Positions 1 to 13,362 of a DNA stretch of 64,000 bases are shown one piece after another; within the stretch, counting starts at the first letter, position 1; every line of letters begins with the position of its first letter. The stretch is from Epiperipatus broadwayi (Eukaryota; Onychophora; Udeonychophora; Euonychophora; Peripatidae). The stretch spans positions 69,716 to 133,715 of the forward strand of contig JAQFVV010006840.1 in the NCBI GenBank assembly GCA_028023455.1, read 5' to 3'. The position numbers and the translations under genes were made by a program. Below the pieces are notes generated by a model that made no database searches, was not told the origin of the DNA, and saw nothing but the letters and a program-made list of their open reading frames with translations.

Positions 1-565
1 AATAGAAAAGTAATAAAATTCAAAGCTACTAAAGTTCTTCTTTGCTTTCATTCTTCTAGTGACAAACTTACTCTGTTGCTATTGACTATGGAAAAAGTTT
101 GAACAAAACTTCTTTCTCCCCCATTGCACTGAACAAAACTTTGGAATGCACAAAATTCAATCATTTAAAATTTCTATGAAATACTGTCCATCCATATTGA
201 TAAATAGTCTACCTAAGTTCATTTTCTTAGCATTTCCAGGAGAACAGGTATTTCAGATAAGAAACATTCATTAATATAATTTTCATATTAGGTAATAATT
301 TTCCATATGTACATTTTTTATATATGCTGGTCCAGACTTATGGTAAAATATATGACAAAACTAATATTTTTATCAGGAAGCATTCATAAACATTTTCAAA
401 GAATGTTATTTATCAATTAATACATTTCTTCAGCAGACAACATTCATTCTTATTTTTACTAAAAACATATACTCTTGTATTTAAATGACAATAATTTATC
501 ACAGGATGTTTCTTAAACATCAAGATTTTTTTTATTTTCCAACATGCATCTATCGGTTAAATAAG
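1..565. other. AT-rich non-coding sequence
   Basis: No open frame with recognisable protein features, no tRNA-like boxes and no clear inverted repeat were seen. The sequence is AT-rich with short homopolymer runs. Confidence 0.5.
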
Positions 566-861
566 TTAAAACAGGCAAAACTTTTCATACATTAGAGCCA
601 CTCAGTGCAAGCCAGAGTAACCAATGGATGCCAGAAGGCTCGTGCTTAAATCCCTATCTAATACCCACTCATCCAATATTCCCAGACTAGTTTCTAGCTT
701 GTGGCTTTTGTCAGTGAGGAGTTAAAAACTACTCTGGGGATATTGGATAAGTAGGCACTAGATAGGAATTTTATGCACAAGGCACAAGCCTTCTGACATC
801 CATTGATTACTCTGGCTTGCACTGAGTGGCACTACTGTATGATAAGATTTGCCTGTTTTAA
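566..861. mobile_element. Foldback repeat, family A, with hammerhead-like motif
   Basis: A palindromic repeat. The left end (TTAAAACAGGCAAAACTTT...) reappears inverted at the right end. Both arms carry the same strings in opposite orientation, for example CACTCAGTGCAAGCCAGAGTA on the left and its complement near 820. The same arms recur at 19.4 and 29.4 kb, and deleted remnants occur at 5.55, 35.8 and 58.39 kb, so this is a dispersed family. The left arm keeps a degenerate hammerhead-like core on the minus strand. The right arm begins just inside the GAAAC box and has lost the rest of the core. No protein is encoded, so mobility must depend on an enzyme from elsewhere. Confidence 0.75.
671..720 (-). 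ncRNA. Hammerhead-like motif, degenerate core (family A)
   Basis: Read on the minus strand: UCCUCA, then CUGACAA, a short hairpin with loop CACAA, GAAAC, UA, GUC and UGGGAA. The order matches a type I hammerhead. U7 and G8 of the core CUGAUGA are changed to C and A, and G8 is a catalytic residue, so this copy should be inactive. One stem I pair is also lost relative to the 19.5 kb copy. Confidence 0.5.
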
Positions 862-3800
862 TAACAGTTATGAGCAAGCATAAAAATGATCATGTGGTGT
901 TTATTGGTTAAATAATTTCTTGCAATATTTTATGGTCTCTTCATTCAGGTAATGTTTATAAAAGATATAATGATAACCGTAAAATAATATCAAAATTCAT
1001 CTCTATTTTAATCAGGGAAATCTTTTAAAATGTAAAGTTCAAAAAAACATATTCTCTTCATCATGATATCCACAATTTTAAATATATATAATGTTCATTC
1101 AGGCCACTCTCTTTTAAAAAAACTAGTAGTAAAACATTTTCCATACTCATTGCAGATAATATAAAAGATTCACATTTATAAAATTTCTTCATACATATTT
1201 CATTTGCATTATATCATTTGTTCTTCCTTTTCTTCCTTTTAAAACACATATAGCTTATTAAATAGCTTTCATCAAATATCCTCAACATAATAATAAGATG
1301 TAAATTTCTCGACAGTTTATATTTATAAGAGTTAATTAAAATTGTTAAATATAAATGTTCTTTCATTTCAAACATACTAAACATATTAAATAGAAAGTTC
1401 TTACAAATCCTTAAGTTTTCCTCAGTTATATGGTTAAAACTCTCATGGCTTCTTCTAGGCATTAGGCTGAGGATTTGATGACAACCATTGGTCTCCATAA
1501 AATTATTGTGGTTTCATTAAGCTTCAATGTGAAAAATTTACTGATAGGGAATAAATTCATTTACCCAGACATTGAATACATTAAAACAATTTTTTTTTAA
1601 ATAATACTTTCAACTTTAAAAAAAAAAAATTTTTATAAAAAATTTAAACTTTTAAAGACATGACCAGATTAGACAAACAAAACAAGACAAGATTAGACAA
1701 GACTAGAACTAGACTGTCTAGACTGACTGAACATCTATATTTATACCTACTTTATCTAGTGATTTCATTGGTTGATCCAAGTTCTTTCAAATACTAATTT
1801 ACACTTTAATTTTTTGTCTACAAAATAATTTTCTTAATAATATGAGTCATCATTTTCATATTATAAAAAAATTATTTAATATTTTGATAATATAGAATAT
1901 CTTTATTTAAACACTGAAAAATTTTTTAATGATGTGAATATTAATTTTAAAATAGAAAATATTATTTTAGACAGCATAATAAAAATTAAGGTACTGGGGT
2001 ATTAGTCTTGCAATGTAGAAGAGACAGGAGCCTTTTTACACACCCAATAAATGTGTAATCTTGCAATGATATCAAATTAAAAGAAAATAAATCCTGTGAT
2101 GTATATAGAAAAATGTGTGAAAACATGATTCTCTTTTTCAAAACATGCTTTTATTATTATTTTGAGTTTGTTACTTGCAAAAATATTGTCTTTTTCAAAA
2201 CATGGTTTGATTGCTGTTATTTTACATTATTTATATTTCTCAGTTGCTTCAGTTCATTTTATTTCAGTTTAATGAGTGTAAGTAGTTTTTGTATTTTACA
2301 CAAAAATGAGAACACATTTTCCACTACATTTAAAGATATAAAACATTTTTTTTCCACCTGCATGAAAAATCTTTCAATTGATATTTGTTTATTGTTGTGA
2401 ATTATTTGTTTTGTTTTGTGTATTTACAAAAAAGTATAGGCTTACTAATGTTTTTCCAATTTTTTCTACCTGCATGAAAAACAATAATAAAAGTCTTATA
2501 ACATTTTTTTTATTAGAGAAAATAAGAGTCATAGATCACATGACCCTATTCTATTAAGCTTGTAAGTAATAAACAATGAGGATTGCCAATTCCTCAACAA
2601 GCTTTGTGATAAATGCTTAGCTAGAGAAAGCATTTAAAATATTTCTGTCAAGACCCACCCACCCCCACCCAACCTCTGTTTTGTTTTTTTTTTTGTTTTG
2701 TTTTTTTAAATATATTTCTTGGTATTTTTCTGGAAAATCTTGACACACTTTGCAATCATATGTTCATTTTGAGTGAAAATTTTTCAGTTCATATCTATTT
2801 TGTTGTTTGAATGCGATTAATTCCTGTTATTTTTTACAGTGTAAGTAGTATATGTATATATTTTATCTGCTTTTGTAAACATTATTTTAAAAAATTATAA
2901 TTTAGTGATTGCTTTAAGTGTATGTAAAGTAACATTTGGGAGTTTATTCAATATATTTTTGAGGGCTGAGAAAATGTAGTTTTTAAGATAACAAATTTTT
3001 GGTTTACAATATTGTTTTTAATTACCCATTTATTCTTAAAAATCATACATGTTTACTTTTTATAGTTTTACTTGTGTATGAACATGTTAAATTTAGTCCT
3101 GCAGTATATGGCATTAGATGTGCTGTACCTTTTCATATTCATGTCAATTTGCCGATAACTTTGTAAATCTTGGGAAAATATCATGTACAAGATCTGTGTA
3201 AACATTACTTTTTCCCAAATCTTGTGAAAAATATCATGTACAAGGTCTGTGTACACATTATTTTGGTCAGATCACAAGATTACAAAGTTATCCACAGATT
3301 GATATGAATCTGAAAAGGTGCAGCACATCTAATTCTGTATTCCAGGAGTACCAAAATTAATTGTTACTTTTAAAATAAAATTTACAATATTATTTTGCAA
3401 CATCTAATATGTCTAATTTTATTAACAAGAAACTAAAAATTATTACTTTTTTCCTAAAAACATGAAAGCTCAAAGACACTTTTAAAGACATGTGACACAT
3501 TTTGAACATTCTAGAATAATTTAATTACTAATTATTTAAAATAACTTAAATAAATAAAATTATTTAAAATATATTACATATATTATATAATATTTAATAC
3601 TGTAATTAATCTATTGTTTTAACATATATCATTTAAATATAATAAATATTAACTAATTTTATCTTTCAACTAACATATATTACTTGTATCATTTAAATTA
3701 TATTAAAACAACTTTAAAATACTCTAATTTTTTTTTATAAACTTTTTGTCTAATAAGTTTAAACCTATTTTTACTCACAAAATTAATATAAAATAATATA

Positions 3801-3972
3801 GACTAATGTAAATTAATTTTTTTTTTAAACTAACATTTAAAATTCTACTTAAAATGACTGTGACAAATAACATAGGCACAATATATACATTGATATATTG
3901 AAACTTGGAGAATTAATATCAATTTATTGTTTTATTTTATATCATCATAACTGATATTATATATATATATAT
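862..3972. other. Non-coding, low-complexity AT-rich stretch
   Basis: No gene is supported. A poly-T rich tract lies near 2670-2710. An imprecise inverted repeat lies around 3125-3330, where the CTTTTCATATTCATGTCAA segment is inverted and diverged on the right. The short open frames here have biased, low-complexity composition and no recognisable motif. Confidence 0.45.
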
Positions 3973-4218
3973 AAACTTAAGAGCATGATTTAACTCTAAA
4001 CAAGCTTTTTTTTGTTATTATGATAAATGCTACTACAAGAGAAGGCATTCAAATCATCTTTATCTTAGATTGTCCCCATCCCCAGACCGGTTTCGACCTA
4101 TGGGTTTTTCAGTGAGGAGTTGGGACATTAGATTCAAAAAACCAATTCAAGATAAGCATTTATCTAAAAGGTATTTCTCAAAAAATCTTGTTTAGAGTTA
4201 TAGCATGCTCTTAAGTTT
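3973..4218. mobile_element. Foldback repeat, family D, with hammerhead-like motif
   Basis: The left terminus AAACTTAAGAGCATGATT is repeated inverted at the right end (4187-4218). One hammerhead-like motif sits between the arms on the minus strand. The repeat is followed by TAAGTCATGTGACATCTGACT, a string that also follows the foldback repeat at 32.1-32.7 kb. The two may therefore belong to one larger family sharing a 3' flank. Confidence 0.65.
4072..4126 (-). ncRNA. Hammerhead-like motif, degenerate core (family D)
   Basis: Minus-strand order: GUCCC, AACU, CCUCA, then a core reading CUGAAAA, ACC-CAUA-GGU hairpin, C, GAAAC, CG, GUC, UGGGG, AU, GGGGAC. Stem I pairs in two blocks (CCUCA with UGGGG, GUCCC with GGGAC) separated by an internal loop, as in natural type I hammerheads. 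The core has lost the UG of CUGAUGA and one base next to stem II, so this copy should be inactive. Stem II is 3 bp with a four-base loop. Confidence 0.55.
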
Positions 4219-4268
4219 ACATATTGGTAAATGCAAGCTATATATAAGTCATGTGACATCTGACTTTT

Positions 4269-4271
<3 letters not shown>

Positions 4272-4304
<33 letters not shown>
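4272..4304. repeat. (TA)n microsatellite
   Basis: An uninterrupted TA dinucleotide run, directly downstream of the family D foldback repeat. Confidence 0.9.
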
Positions 4305-4308
<4 letters not shown>

Positions 4309-4450
4309 CACTATTCTGTTATGAAGAAATGTTTGAGAATCTTTCATGTGGTTTTAAACTATTTAAAGAGTTTTTTTTTTGCCTTCTGACATAAGAAATT
4401 ATTTAACATTTGACTTGAACAAAGACTAATAATTGGTTTAATATATAACA

Positions 4451-5460
4451 GGACATTATTGGACTTTGTGAAGTTAGAAGAAAAGGTGGAAAAACAGTTG
4501 ATTTAAAAAGTGGACAAGTACTGAACTACAAAGGAACAAATATTGGAAGTACAAGTGGAGTATGATTCATTATAAATAAAAAATAAAGAAACAACAATGT
4601 GGAGAATGATGGTGTATCAGAAAGAGTGACAAGATTAGTTATTCAACTTCATAACAAATACCAAATGCAAATAATTCAGGTTTATGCTCCAACAAATTCT
4701 CATTGTGATAGAGAAGTAGAGGATTTTTTATATGAATGTACAAAAAGCTTTTGATCAAATCAAACAACATTTTAAATTATCATGGGAGTCTTTAATACTA
4801 AAATCAGTAAACAATTAAAAGATGAAAGTGTTATAGGTAAATTCGTGGTTAGGGAGATGGAAGTGAGAGAGGACATAGTCTTGTAGAAGTTTCAGAAAAA
4901 AATATTATGAATTTTTTTTTTTTTTGAGAAGAATTTTAGATACAAATGGACATGGGGACATCCAAATGTTTTTAATAAGTTCAACACAGGAAGTATTTTT
5001 GAAAGGAAAAGTTTTTACTAAATATATTTTACTAGTTCTTATTTATAGATATGAGACATGGGCACTAACAAAAAGCAATACAGAGACTTTAGATCACTCA
5101 ACAAATTATGGAGAGTTTCATGTTAAGTGTAACAAGATAAGATCAAAAATGAAATATATAGATAAAAAGACAAATAGGTGTTGTTGACATCATTGAAAAA
5201 AATAAAAGACTGAAGTAGAGTTGGGTTGGACATATTTCTAGAAGAGATGATAATAGATATACAATTGAAATCTTAGAGTAAATTCCAAGATATTGTAAAA
5301 AACATAGAAAAAGATCATATGCGAGATAGATGGATGAAATAAGAAAATATGCTTGGATCATGATGATAAGACAAGCAAGAGATCAGAGAAGATGGATTGA
5401 ACTTGGAGAGACCTTCATTCTGCAGTGAATCAATCATGGTTGAAAATGATGATGAAGATA
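4451..5460 (+). pseudogene. RTE-clade LINE, internally deleted copy
   Basis: Remains of an RTE-type non-LTR retrotransposon. The first part (to about 4990) aligns with the endonuclease of the RTE copy at 40.5 kb: the DIIGLCEVRRK segment, the VYAPTNS segment, and the region just before the conserved histidine. Near 4990 it jumps to the C-terminal part of the RT protein (YRYETWALTKS, then a GHISRRDDNRYTIEIL-like stretch). The RT palm is missing. Several stops and frameshifts interrupt both parts. The 3' end is rich in GATGA, like the short tandem tails typical of RTE elements. It is non-functional and is recognised by comparison with the longer copy in this same window. Confidence 0.8.
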
Positions 5461-5546
5461 ACATAATCTAACCTCAGATTTTATGAATTCATCAACATGA
5501 TTTTAGACAAAATATTTAATAAGTCATAAAGATAAACTGTTATAAA

Positions 5547-5640
5547 CACAGGCAAAATTCCCCATACAGTAGTACCACTCAGTAGCTGTGTTAATAACAA
5601 TTATGTTCAAGCATAAGAAATGGTGATCGTGTGATAAACT
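5547..5640. repeat. Family A foldback remnant, centre deleted
   Basis: The outer ends of the family A repeat are present (ACAGGCAAAATTCCCCATAC, GTACCACTCAG, then the distal tail AAGCATAAGAAATGGTGATC). The central arms with the hammerhead-like motifs are absent. Confidence 0.55.
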
Positions 5641-7541
5641 GATATATATATATTATAATGGTAAGAAAAGTAGAGCTGCTTCAACTTAACCTAGAGATGC
5701 AGATAGAGGGGGTTCGAACCTCATTTACTCCTCTAGATTACTACTAAGCAACTTACTCCCCAAACCTCACTAGAATTTAATCTTAATGTATGGCCGGTGG
5801 TCAGGGAGAGAAGAGACCATGAAAAGGAATTTGTACATATATAATGATCAGATGTACATACGCATGTCACAAAAGAAAACAATACTAAGTGTTTTTATTT
5901 ATAGTGAATGAAGGATTATCAGAAACTTTTATTATTTACATTAAAAGAATTTATACAATGCTTTATTAATAGTGTCGCAGGCTATTTTCACTGCAACCAG
6001 ATAAATATATATGAAAGATCCATTGATCGTAATGATAAGAACAGACAAAATTTTACATTATAATTTCTTCTTTAAAATATTCCAGCCAATGGAAGTGTTA
6101 CATAAAAGAAATCAAAAGAAATCAAGAGAGAGAGAAAGATGATTCATTAACTCTATGGATGGGGATCATGGAATTAAATAGGTGGTCAAACTCAACTAAA
6201 CACTTTGGACCGCTTTGAATCATAGCCCTGCTGATGATTAAAGAAAATGAGAAAGTAACCCCCAGCAGGAATTTCCAGCTATAATTGAAACATTTCGATG
6301 AGATTTTGAGAAAGATTTCCTAATAAATATAAATATACAAGAACATGCACAAAGGTGATATCATATAATGGGCTGTGAGGCTCTAGACATAACAGTTACT
6401 AAGAGGTCAACACAAGACCGGATAGCTCTCCGTCTCTAAGCTATGTTAGAGAGAAAAATGGAACCCGTTCGCTAAACACGTGACCCGGATTCAGGATCAA
6501 AGTTTTATTGCTTATGTCCAGTTACGTACATTGAAGGGACTGAGATCGACATGAGATCCAGAACATTTTATTTATTTTAAGAAGATCCAAATGTAGGTAT
6601 GTTAATCTAAGTGAACTTGGCAAAAGAAGCACTGCAATCTATGCTGAGCGGCCCAGTAGATCACCCGAGGCACGATACCATATAAATATGGTCAAACAAC
6701 CTTTAAATTTAAAAAAGAAACCCTCTGCAAAATATATATATATATATTAGGAAAGATCAACTATCACTGAAAATCCGCAGAAAAATAGTAACTTCACCTT
6801 TATAAAATTTGAATTACTAAAAAAAACAAGTGGGCAGATATTTTATTGATTTAGTTCAAGTTTAACCGACCCACCACAATATAATAATTTTTAATACATA
6901 TACATATTGTCGAAATGTACTCTCTCTTATTACTAAAATATAAATGCGAATGTTTTATTTCACATTCTTTAAAATATAACTTTAAATTTGTAACCCTTCA
7001 TTGACGAAAATATAAAGGCATTTGATAAGGATCTTTCTTTTAGATATATATAAAAGATCAAATTAAAATCTTGAAAGTTTTCTAATAGAATATTTAGCAA
7101 TTAAATCTTGATTTTAAAAATAGAGTTTTGCACCTTCTATGATTTGCTTCCTTTTCTTTCCAAAATATCTATATAAAATAAATAACTTTATTACAGGAGT
7201 ATAATGGCAGAAAGTTAAACGAAGTAATTTTCAATTAAATTAATAAAAACTATGGCTGCCATTATATATCATAACCCCTCCCATTACGATATAAAAAAAA
7301 AAGAAAGCAATTAATGAAATATAATTTTACAAGATACGAACACATAGATTAAAAAAAAACATATATATAGAAAAACATAATTCTAGCTAGAGTGAATTTG
7401 TAAATTACAAAGAGATTTTTTTGTTAATTTATGGTAACGTTACCAGTAACTAGATGGGGTGGGTCAAGATAAGTTCATTAGATGTTTCCCACAGGTCTTT
7501 TCAGTTCTTCAAATTTGTTTTTTTCCATGTTTTGAGGGCAG
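5641..7541. other. Non-coding stretch without recognised elements
   Basis: A B-box-like string (GGGGTTCGAACCTC near 5709) suggests a tRNA-derived SINE scrap, but I see no convincing A box. The block 6120-6680 is less AT-rich than its surroundings, yet all its frames are closed and no repeat partner was found in the window. Nothing else is supported. Confidence 0.35.
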
Positions 7542-7716
7542 ATATTCACGGATACCGGGAAGACACTTTAGTTCTCTGGCTGGCTTACATGATTACGACT
7601 CCAGCCTCAGGAACGGCTCAGGAGAGCGAAGGCAAAGAGGTTACCCCCACATTTTTGCAGAGCAACACATTTCTGGATTTTTATTTATATGCTAAAAGAA
7701 TGGAGTGCAGCTTGAA
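7542..7716 (+). CDS. Candidate internal exon of an unknown host gene
   Basis: A GC-richer open segment. It is preceded by a pyrimidine-rich run ending in GAGGGCAG (acceptor-like) and followed by GTAAGTACAG, a near-perfect 5' splice donor. The open frame (HGYREDTLVLWLAYM... to ...YLYAKRMECSL) runs through the whole segment and meets a stop only inside the presumed intron. A second frame is open for most of the segment but closes before the donor. The exon would end in phase 2, which fits the acceptor at 13742. I do not recognise the peptide. Edges and phase are visible in the sequence; existence of a gene is inference. It could be an old repeat fragment instead. Confidence 0.35.
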
Positions 7717-8607
7717 GTAAGTACAGCAGCAAGAGTTTGCTATATTGTCTAATCTTTCAGCAAAATTTCTTCCAACAAAATTCTTAATATTTCTCTCTGA
7801 CCTTCAGCACTAGTTACCCACAAGCATAAGACCAAGAACAAAAGAAAAGTTCTTTATTTATACCCTTTTTTCCATTATGTTTTTAATCTGCTAATTAGTA
7901 GCAAATCATGCCTGTTGTTTCAAATTTTTCCTGTTATCTCTTATTTTATCTAACTCAGAAAAATGTTTTATTAATTAATTCCTTTTCTTAATGGAGTCTA
8001 TTTAATTAAGAAAATTTATCTTATCGAATTCTACCAAATATATTTTAAAAATAGTTGCAAATATAATTTTAACTTTCTATATTTTATTTTATTAAATCTT
8101 TTCTCTTTAACACAATTCCTTCTTTAATTTAGGCAACTATTTGAGAAAACGATAAATTTAGTTTGAAAAAGAAACATACATTCACTGTGGTTAGACTTAG
8201 GGTCTTAGTTAGTCCACAGGGAATGGTGAAGTGTGCATATATATATATATATGCACAGCTTCAATATATATAAAATAAGTATATGGTATTATTCATTTAA
8301 CATGCATCTTTGGCCAAAATAATAAATATCACATTGAGTGCTCCTGCCTCATATAGTAACTGCTTATAAAGAAATTTTCAGAAATTCAGCTTTAAGAATT
8401 TCAACTGTTAAGATTATTTTTATATAGATTTTTTTTCCAATTTGTTAAACTTCATTAGCATTTAAAAAAATTCTTTTCATGCTTATGTAATGATGTTAAC
8501 TGTTTATACTTCTTCTATACACAATAAAATAAATGTAATAAGTGTAGTTATACAGAACTATAAAGAAGCTTGCCATTTCTATAATTAAATACGGCTTAGC
8601 ATTTTGG
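7717..8607. other. Non-coding AT-rich stretch
   Basis: No gene, RNA or clear repeat seen, apart from a short palindromic TGTGCATATATA...TATATGCACA around 8236-8257. It would lie in intron if the exon chain 7542-17610 is real. Confidence 0.35.
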
Positions 8608-8802
8608 AGAACTTATGGCATTTTCATATTCATAGCAAGATGAAATAGAATAATAATGGAGATATGAGTGTAACTGTATATATTTAGAGTTTTAAAATTA
8701 TTTAAATTCAATATTAAAAATGTAAATTATATACAACTACACTCAACTCTCCATTATTATTCTATTTTATCTTGCTATGAATATGAGAACACTATAAGTT
8801 CT
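8608..8802. repeat. Foldback (MITE-like) repeat
   Basis: The left arm (AGAACTTATGGCATTTTCAT and following, including ATAGAATAATAATGGAGA) is complemented by the right arm (TCTCCATTATTATTCTAT ... ATAAGTTCT). The arms are about 80-90 bp with an AT-rich centre. No coding capacity and no second copy were noticed in the window. Confidence 0.65.
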
Positions 8803-9259
8803 TGAAAGAGCTCAATTGTATTTCATTTAAAGAAATAACAAGTTTCTCTATAGTTTCTTATAAGTGCACTTATTATAATTTTTCATGCTTATATAAATAT
8901 TAATTTTAATCATGAATCAAAAAGTAAGTCAAAAATTGATTATTATTAAAATGAAAAAAAGATCATTTCTATAAAAGAAAATTTTGAACAGTCAATGATT
9001 TTTATGTTCGGTGTATAATACAAGTAAATTAATGATCTACACCTTTTTAAAAAGTGACAAATGAAGAAGTGCACAGTAGCAAATGGTGTTTCCACATTGA
9101 GATATTTACATTGTAACATCACAGAACATATTGAGACTTTTGGAATTTGGATTAATTAAAAGCAAATGGCAGATGATAGCCTCATTGTATCAGTCATTTG
9201 AGAAAAAGTCATGCATGTTTGAATATTTTTTGTTAAATTTTTGCTGTTCTTAATTAGCT

Positions 9260-9582
9260 GTTAAACTAATGCACATGTGCTTTGTGGATTTTTAAACTAT
9301 AAATGAATACTCTCACTTTCCACACACAAGATAAAGTATTTGTGAAAAGATAAAATGAATCCATCTATCTTTTCAGGCATAGTAAAAGTAATTTAAAGTG
9401 ATCGCTTAGCATCTTCACACTCTCATTTCCAAATGCTTAAGATTTGCCCGTACATAAATATTTGGATCAAAAAGATAGATGGATTCAATCTATTTTTCAC
9501 AAAGACTTTTATCTTGTGCTTGGAAAGTGAGAGTATTTATTTATAGTTTAAAAACCCACAAAGCACACGTGCATTAGCTTAA
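9260..9582. repeat. Foldback (MITE-like) repeat
   Basis: Long inverted repeat. TAATGCACATGTGCTTTGTG at the left end is complemented near 9555-9580, and ACTCTCACTTTCCA is complemented by TGGAAAGTGAGAGT. The inner GATAGATGGATTCA also appears in both orientations. The arms exceed 100 bp and are a little diverged. No open frame. Confidence 0.7.
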
Positions 9583-12500
9583 TGGATAATTATTAATATT
9601 ACAGTTTGTAAAACATAGCGCTATATAAAATAAATATCTTATTTATAAATGCTGTTCTTGTAAATAAATTTATTGTCAGCTAAATATAGTTTACAAGATT
9701 TGGGGAAAAATACTGAATTGCCTTACACTTACAAGGCATGGTAAGTTTGCTTGCACAGATAGAACCGTTACTAATTATTGCATAAGAAAAAAATTCTGGA
9801 ATCGCAGATCTGCAAATTTTTATTTCAGTATGTATATTTGTTTGTTTTATTAAAAAAATAATTTTAATTTTTATTAAAATTCACCTATGCGGTCTGTACA
9901 GAAATGAAATTTATAGTTTTACATTTATATTTTTATTTTGTAATAAATGAATTTTTTTAAAAGTACAGGCTTTGATACCTGCACTCCTATATCTAATAAA
10001 TAGGGGGTTTGAACTCAGACTTTCACACGACCCTCAGCTATCCATGCTATCTCATACTGCTGATATATTTGATCACACACATGTCGAAAAGATAAATAAT
10101 CACCAATATATGTATTATTTTTCTTCCTTGTAAGATTGTTTTAGATGGTAACTTTAGTCTAGCATTTGGACTTATAACAGATTATTTCTAAATATGTGGA
10201 CATCAGAGTAAACTACAATAAAATGATGACGTATCATATGAGCTTCTAAAATCAATTAGTTCATTATATCAAATACTATTGTACTCTAAAAATAAAAATC
10301 AATAATGATAAATCAATAAAATATAATAATTTTTTTGCACTTCCTTTTAATCCTAAACATATTTTATGGAAGTGATGCTGACATTTAATTAATAAAACTG
10401 ATAGTAATTAAATGGAAAACATTTCCCACAAATTTAAATTATTGATTGAAGATTTCATCCTATGTGGAAGCTCTTTAAATAGTATATAAATATAATACAG
10501 CAATCTTTAATTGTTTTAAATGAAATTTAGCTCTGTTTTATTTCGTAAATCAATTTTTTAATTTTTAATTTCCCTTCTCTCTCTCTATATATATATATAT
10601 TGTTCATTATAGATAATCTTTGTGCATTTATAAAATTAATACATATATATTGTGCATGTCTGACCACGATATTTTTCTTTCTTTAATATTAAAATTGTCT
10701 TTTACTTTTACACATACAATATTTACAGTTAATTTATTAAATCTTACGTATATTAATACGATCAAATATTATTTTTAGGTAATATAAATTAACTGCAATG
10801 ATCAAAATCGCAGAACATTCACCTTGATAACACTTTTAATTTTATTCGCGAAATTGATTTTTACTGAAAATTTAATTTATGGCTCAATATTAATTACACT
10901 TCTCTTCTAAACCAGTTAAGTATTGCAATGGAAAACTGCGCCTGGAAGGTGAACAGTGTTTGGTTAAAATTCCCGACGGAGCTTAGCTAATCTATAGGTA
11001 ATTACTTTCGCACATGCAGCTGAATTACACGCAGAACCGTGTTATATTAAATTTGATTGCTGTATTTATACAAATATTCTTTTTCTCGTTATTATGAGTT
11101 AAAAAATGGAAACGAAAAAATAATAATATATATATATGTTATGTTTTTGTGGGTAGAAAAGAATTTGGGCTAAAATAATGCTTAGTCTCTAGAGCTTCCT
11201 CAGAGCCATTAAATTTCATTCCAATTTTAAATTCGACATGTCTATTGGGGATACAAAAAGCTGGATTATATTTTAAGAATAATGCAAGTTTTAATGTATT
11301 AATATTTGACAAATAACAGAGTTCAAACAAATATTTCATGTAAAATACTTTTAAAAATGAATTAATAATACCATTTATTATATAAGAAATGAAATAATAA
11401 TGGTAATACATTAAGCATGGATTGGAGATTTTATGATCCAATACTACCATACACTCCATTAGACTGCTTATTTTAATAACTTGCTATATTGTCTTTTACT
11501 AAATTAGAGTAATACCACAAAATGGTCAATATTAGTAATTCAGTTATATGATATCTACAAAAAAAGTAAATAAACAAAAATTAAGATTAAAATTTGTAAA
11601 TTTAGTAAATTTGGGGCTGTATCTCAGTATTGTAGCAGCCATTTTTATTTTCTCTTCTGGAGCGCCCTCTTTAGGTTTAACATTTTAATTTTATTTATTA
11701 AACATCTTGAAAGTACATGCATTCTTGCGTTGCTTTTTGTCTAAAAGTTTGATATGGTATGGTATTCTATTTAATAAAAGTTTTAAGTGATAAAATGAAT
11801 TTGTTATAAAAAGAAAGAAAAAAGATCCTGGAAACATTCTTGTTTATTGCATCAGAGAGGGTAAAGTCTGCAATAGAAATTTAGCTGAGAATATGAACTG
11901 AGAAACTCTAAGCTTGATTCAGAAGTTGATAGAGACTTAAAAACATCAAAACAATTGGAAAGATCTTGTTTTCCAATAACACATCTGTTAATACATTTAT
12001 ACAGAATTAAAAAAATATTGAAAACTTAAAATATAAAGAACAATGAAACTGAATTCTTCTGATACATCAATATCTTCAGAAGGTCATAATATTTCAATCC
12101 ACTGTCCATTATATATATCTTATAATGAACACTTTTATTTACTGTGCACTAAATATCCAAAAAATATTGTTTTCTTTAATTACAATTGTAGTTTTTTAAC
12201 TTAAAATATAAACTAGGGTGTCGACATTAATTGAATCATTATTTGTAAAAATTAGTGATTGAATTAATTAATTTCTAGATAACCCACACTTTTATTTCAA
12301 ATTAAATATAAAAAACGCAATTATGGTTAAAAAAACAATTACTTTTTTGGCTTTTTAGTTCATAGAAAATTAAAGTGTTTACTATAAAATATTTTTATAT
12401 ATATTATTTTTAATTTTTATTATTGGGATCATTTTCATAACTATTTCAATTTTAATTAATACAAAGAATAAACACAATGTCCCAGTCTGTGTAATACTTA

Positions 12501-13362
12501 AAAAAATTGTCTATTAAAAATAGTTTCTTAAAATCCTATGGCTTGTTCTCTATTCTATCATATTTGAGAGTAAGATATAGAATGCATTTAAAAAATAATA
12601 ACAAATGTTTTAATATTTAAATAAATTATATATTGAAATATATAATAAAATATATCTATGTAATGGCAATAATTGCATATATAATAAAAATAATACAGAA
12701 AAACTTTTTTCAATGAGTATTACTTTTTGACATTTTTCAATGAGATGGTACTATTTTAAAGCTTCATGTGATGTGATGTAGCTTCTTTTTAAATGGAGTC
12801 AAGAATTTCTCAACAATTATTCCCAGAGAAACCTGTTAGCCACTTTATTTTCCATTCCCCAGTCTAAGTTTTCCCATATTCTGCTCCATCCCATTTCCAT
12901 GACATAATCTTTATCAACTCTATGACCATTTATCTTTTTATATATAAAATTAAGTAGAACCAATTACAACAATAATATAATATGTACAAAAAAAATCTGT
13001 GTAAATGTATACTATATAATTTTCCATTTATTTTTTATTAGCCAATTATTAGTTAAATTAATTCATGTTTTATTATGTATTTAAATACCCTCAAATTTTT
13101 ACTTAAAAGAAGCATAATATTGTTTTGAATTGTACATTAGATCACCATTAATTCAGAATGTTGTTAGTATTCAAATCAAGCTTATTCTTTAATGCAGTTA
13201 TATGTAAAGTCATCAAAAATGGAAATTAATGAAATCCGTTATGCTGTTCGTCATATATTTTATAATAAATAAATAAAAAAATCATGTACAACAGTTTTAT
13301 AAGTATACATATATTAATAATAATTACACATAAAATTCTATTTTCACCATATGATCTCATGC
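9583..13362. other. Non-coding AT-rich stretch
   Basis: No supported gene. A weak B-box-like string (GGGGGTTTGAACTC) near 10005 hints at a decayed tRNA-derived SINE. The longest open frame (minus strand, 11139-11459, 106 codons) is rich in I, L, F and Y, as expected of random AT-rich DNA, and matches nothing I know. Confidence 0.4.

Noticed and set aside
7459-7695. Second open frame over the candidate exon
   Set aside because: It closes before the GTAAGT donor, whereas the other frame is open to it.
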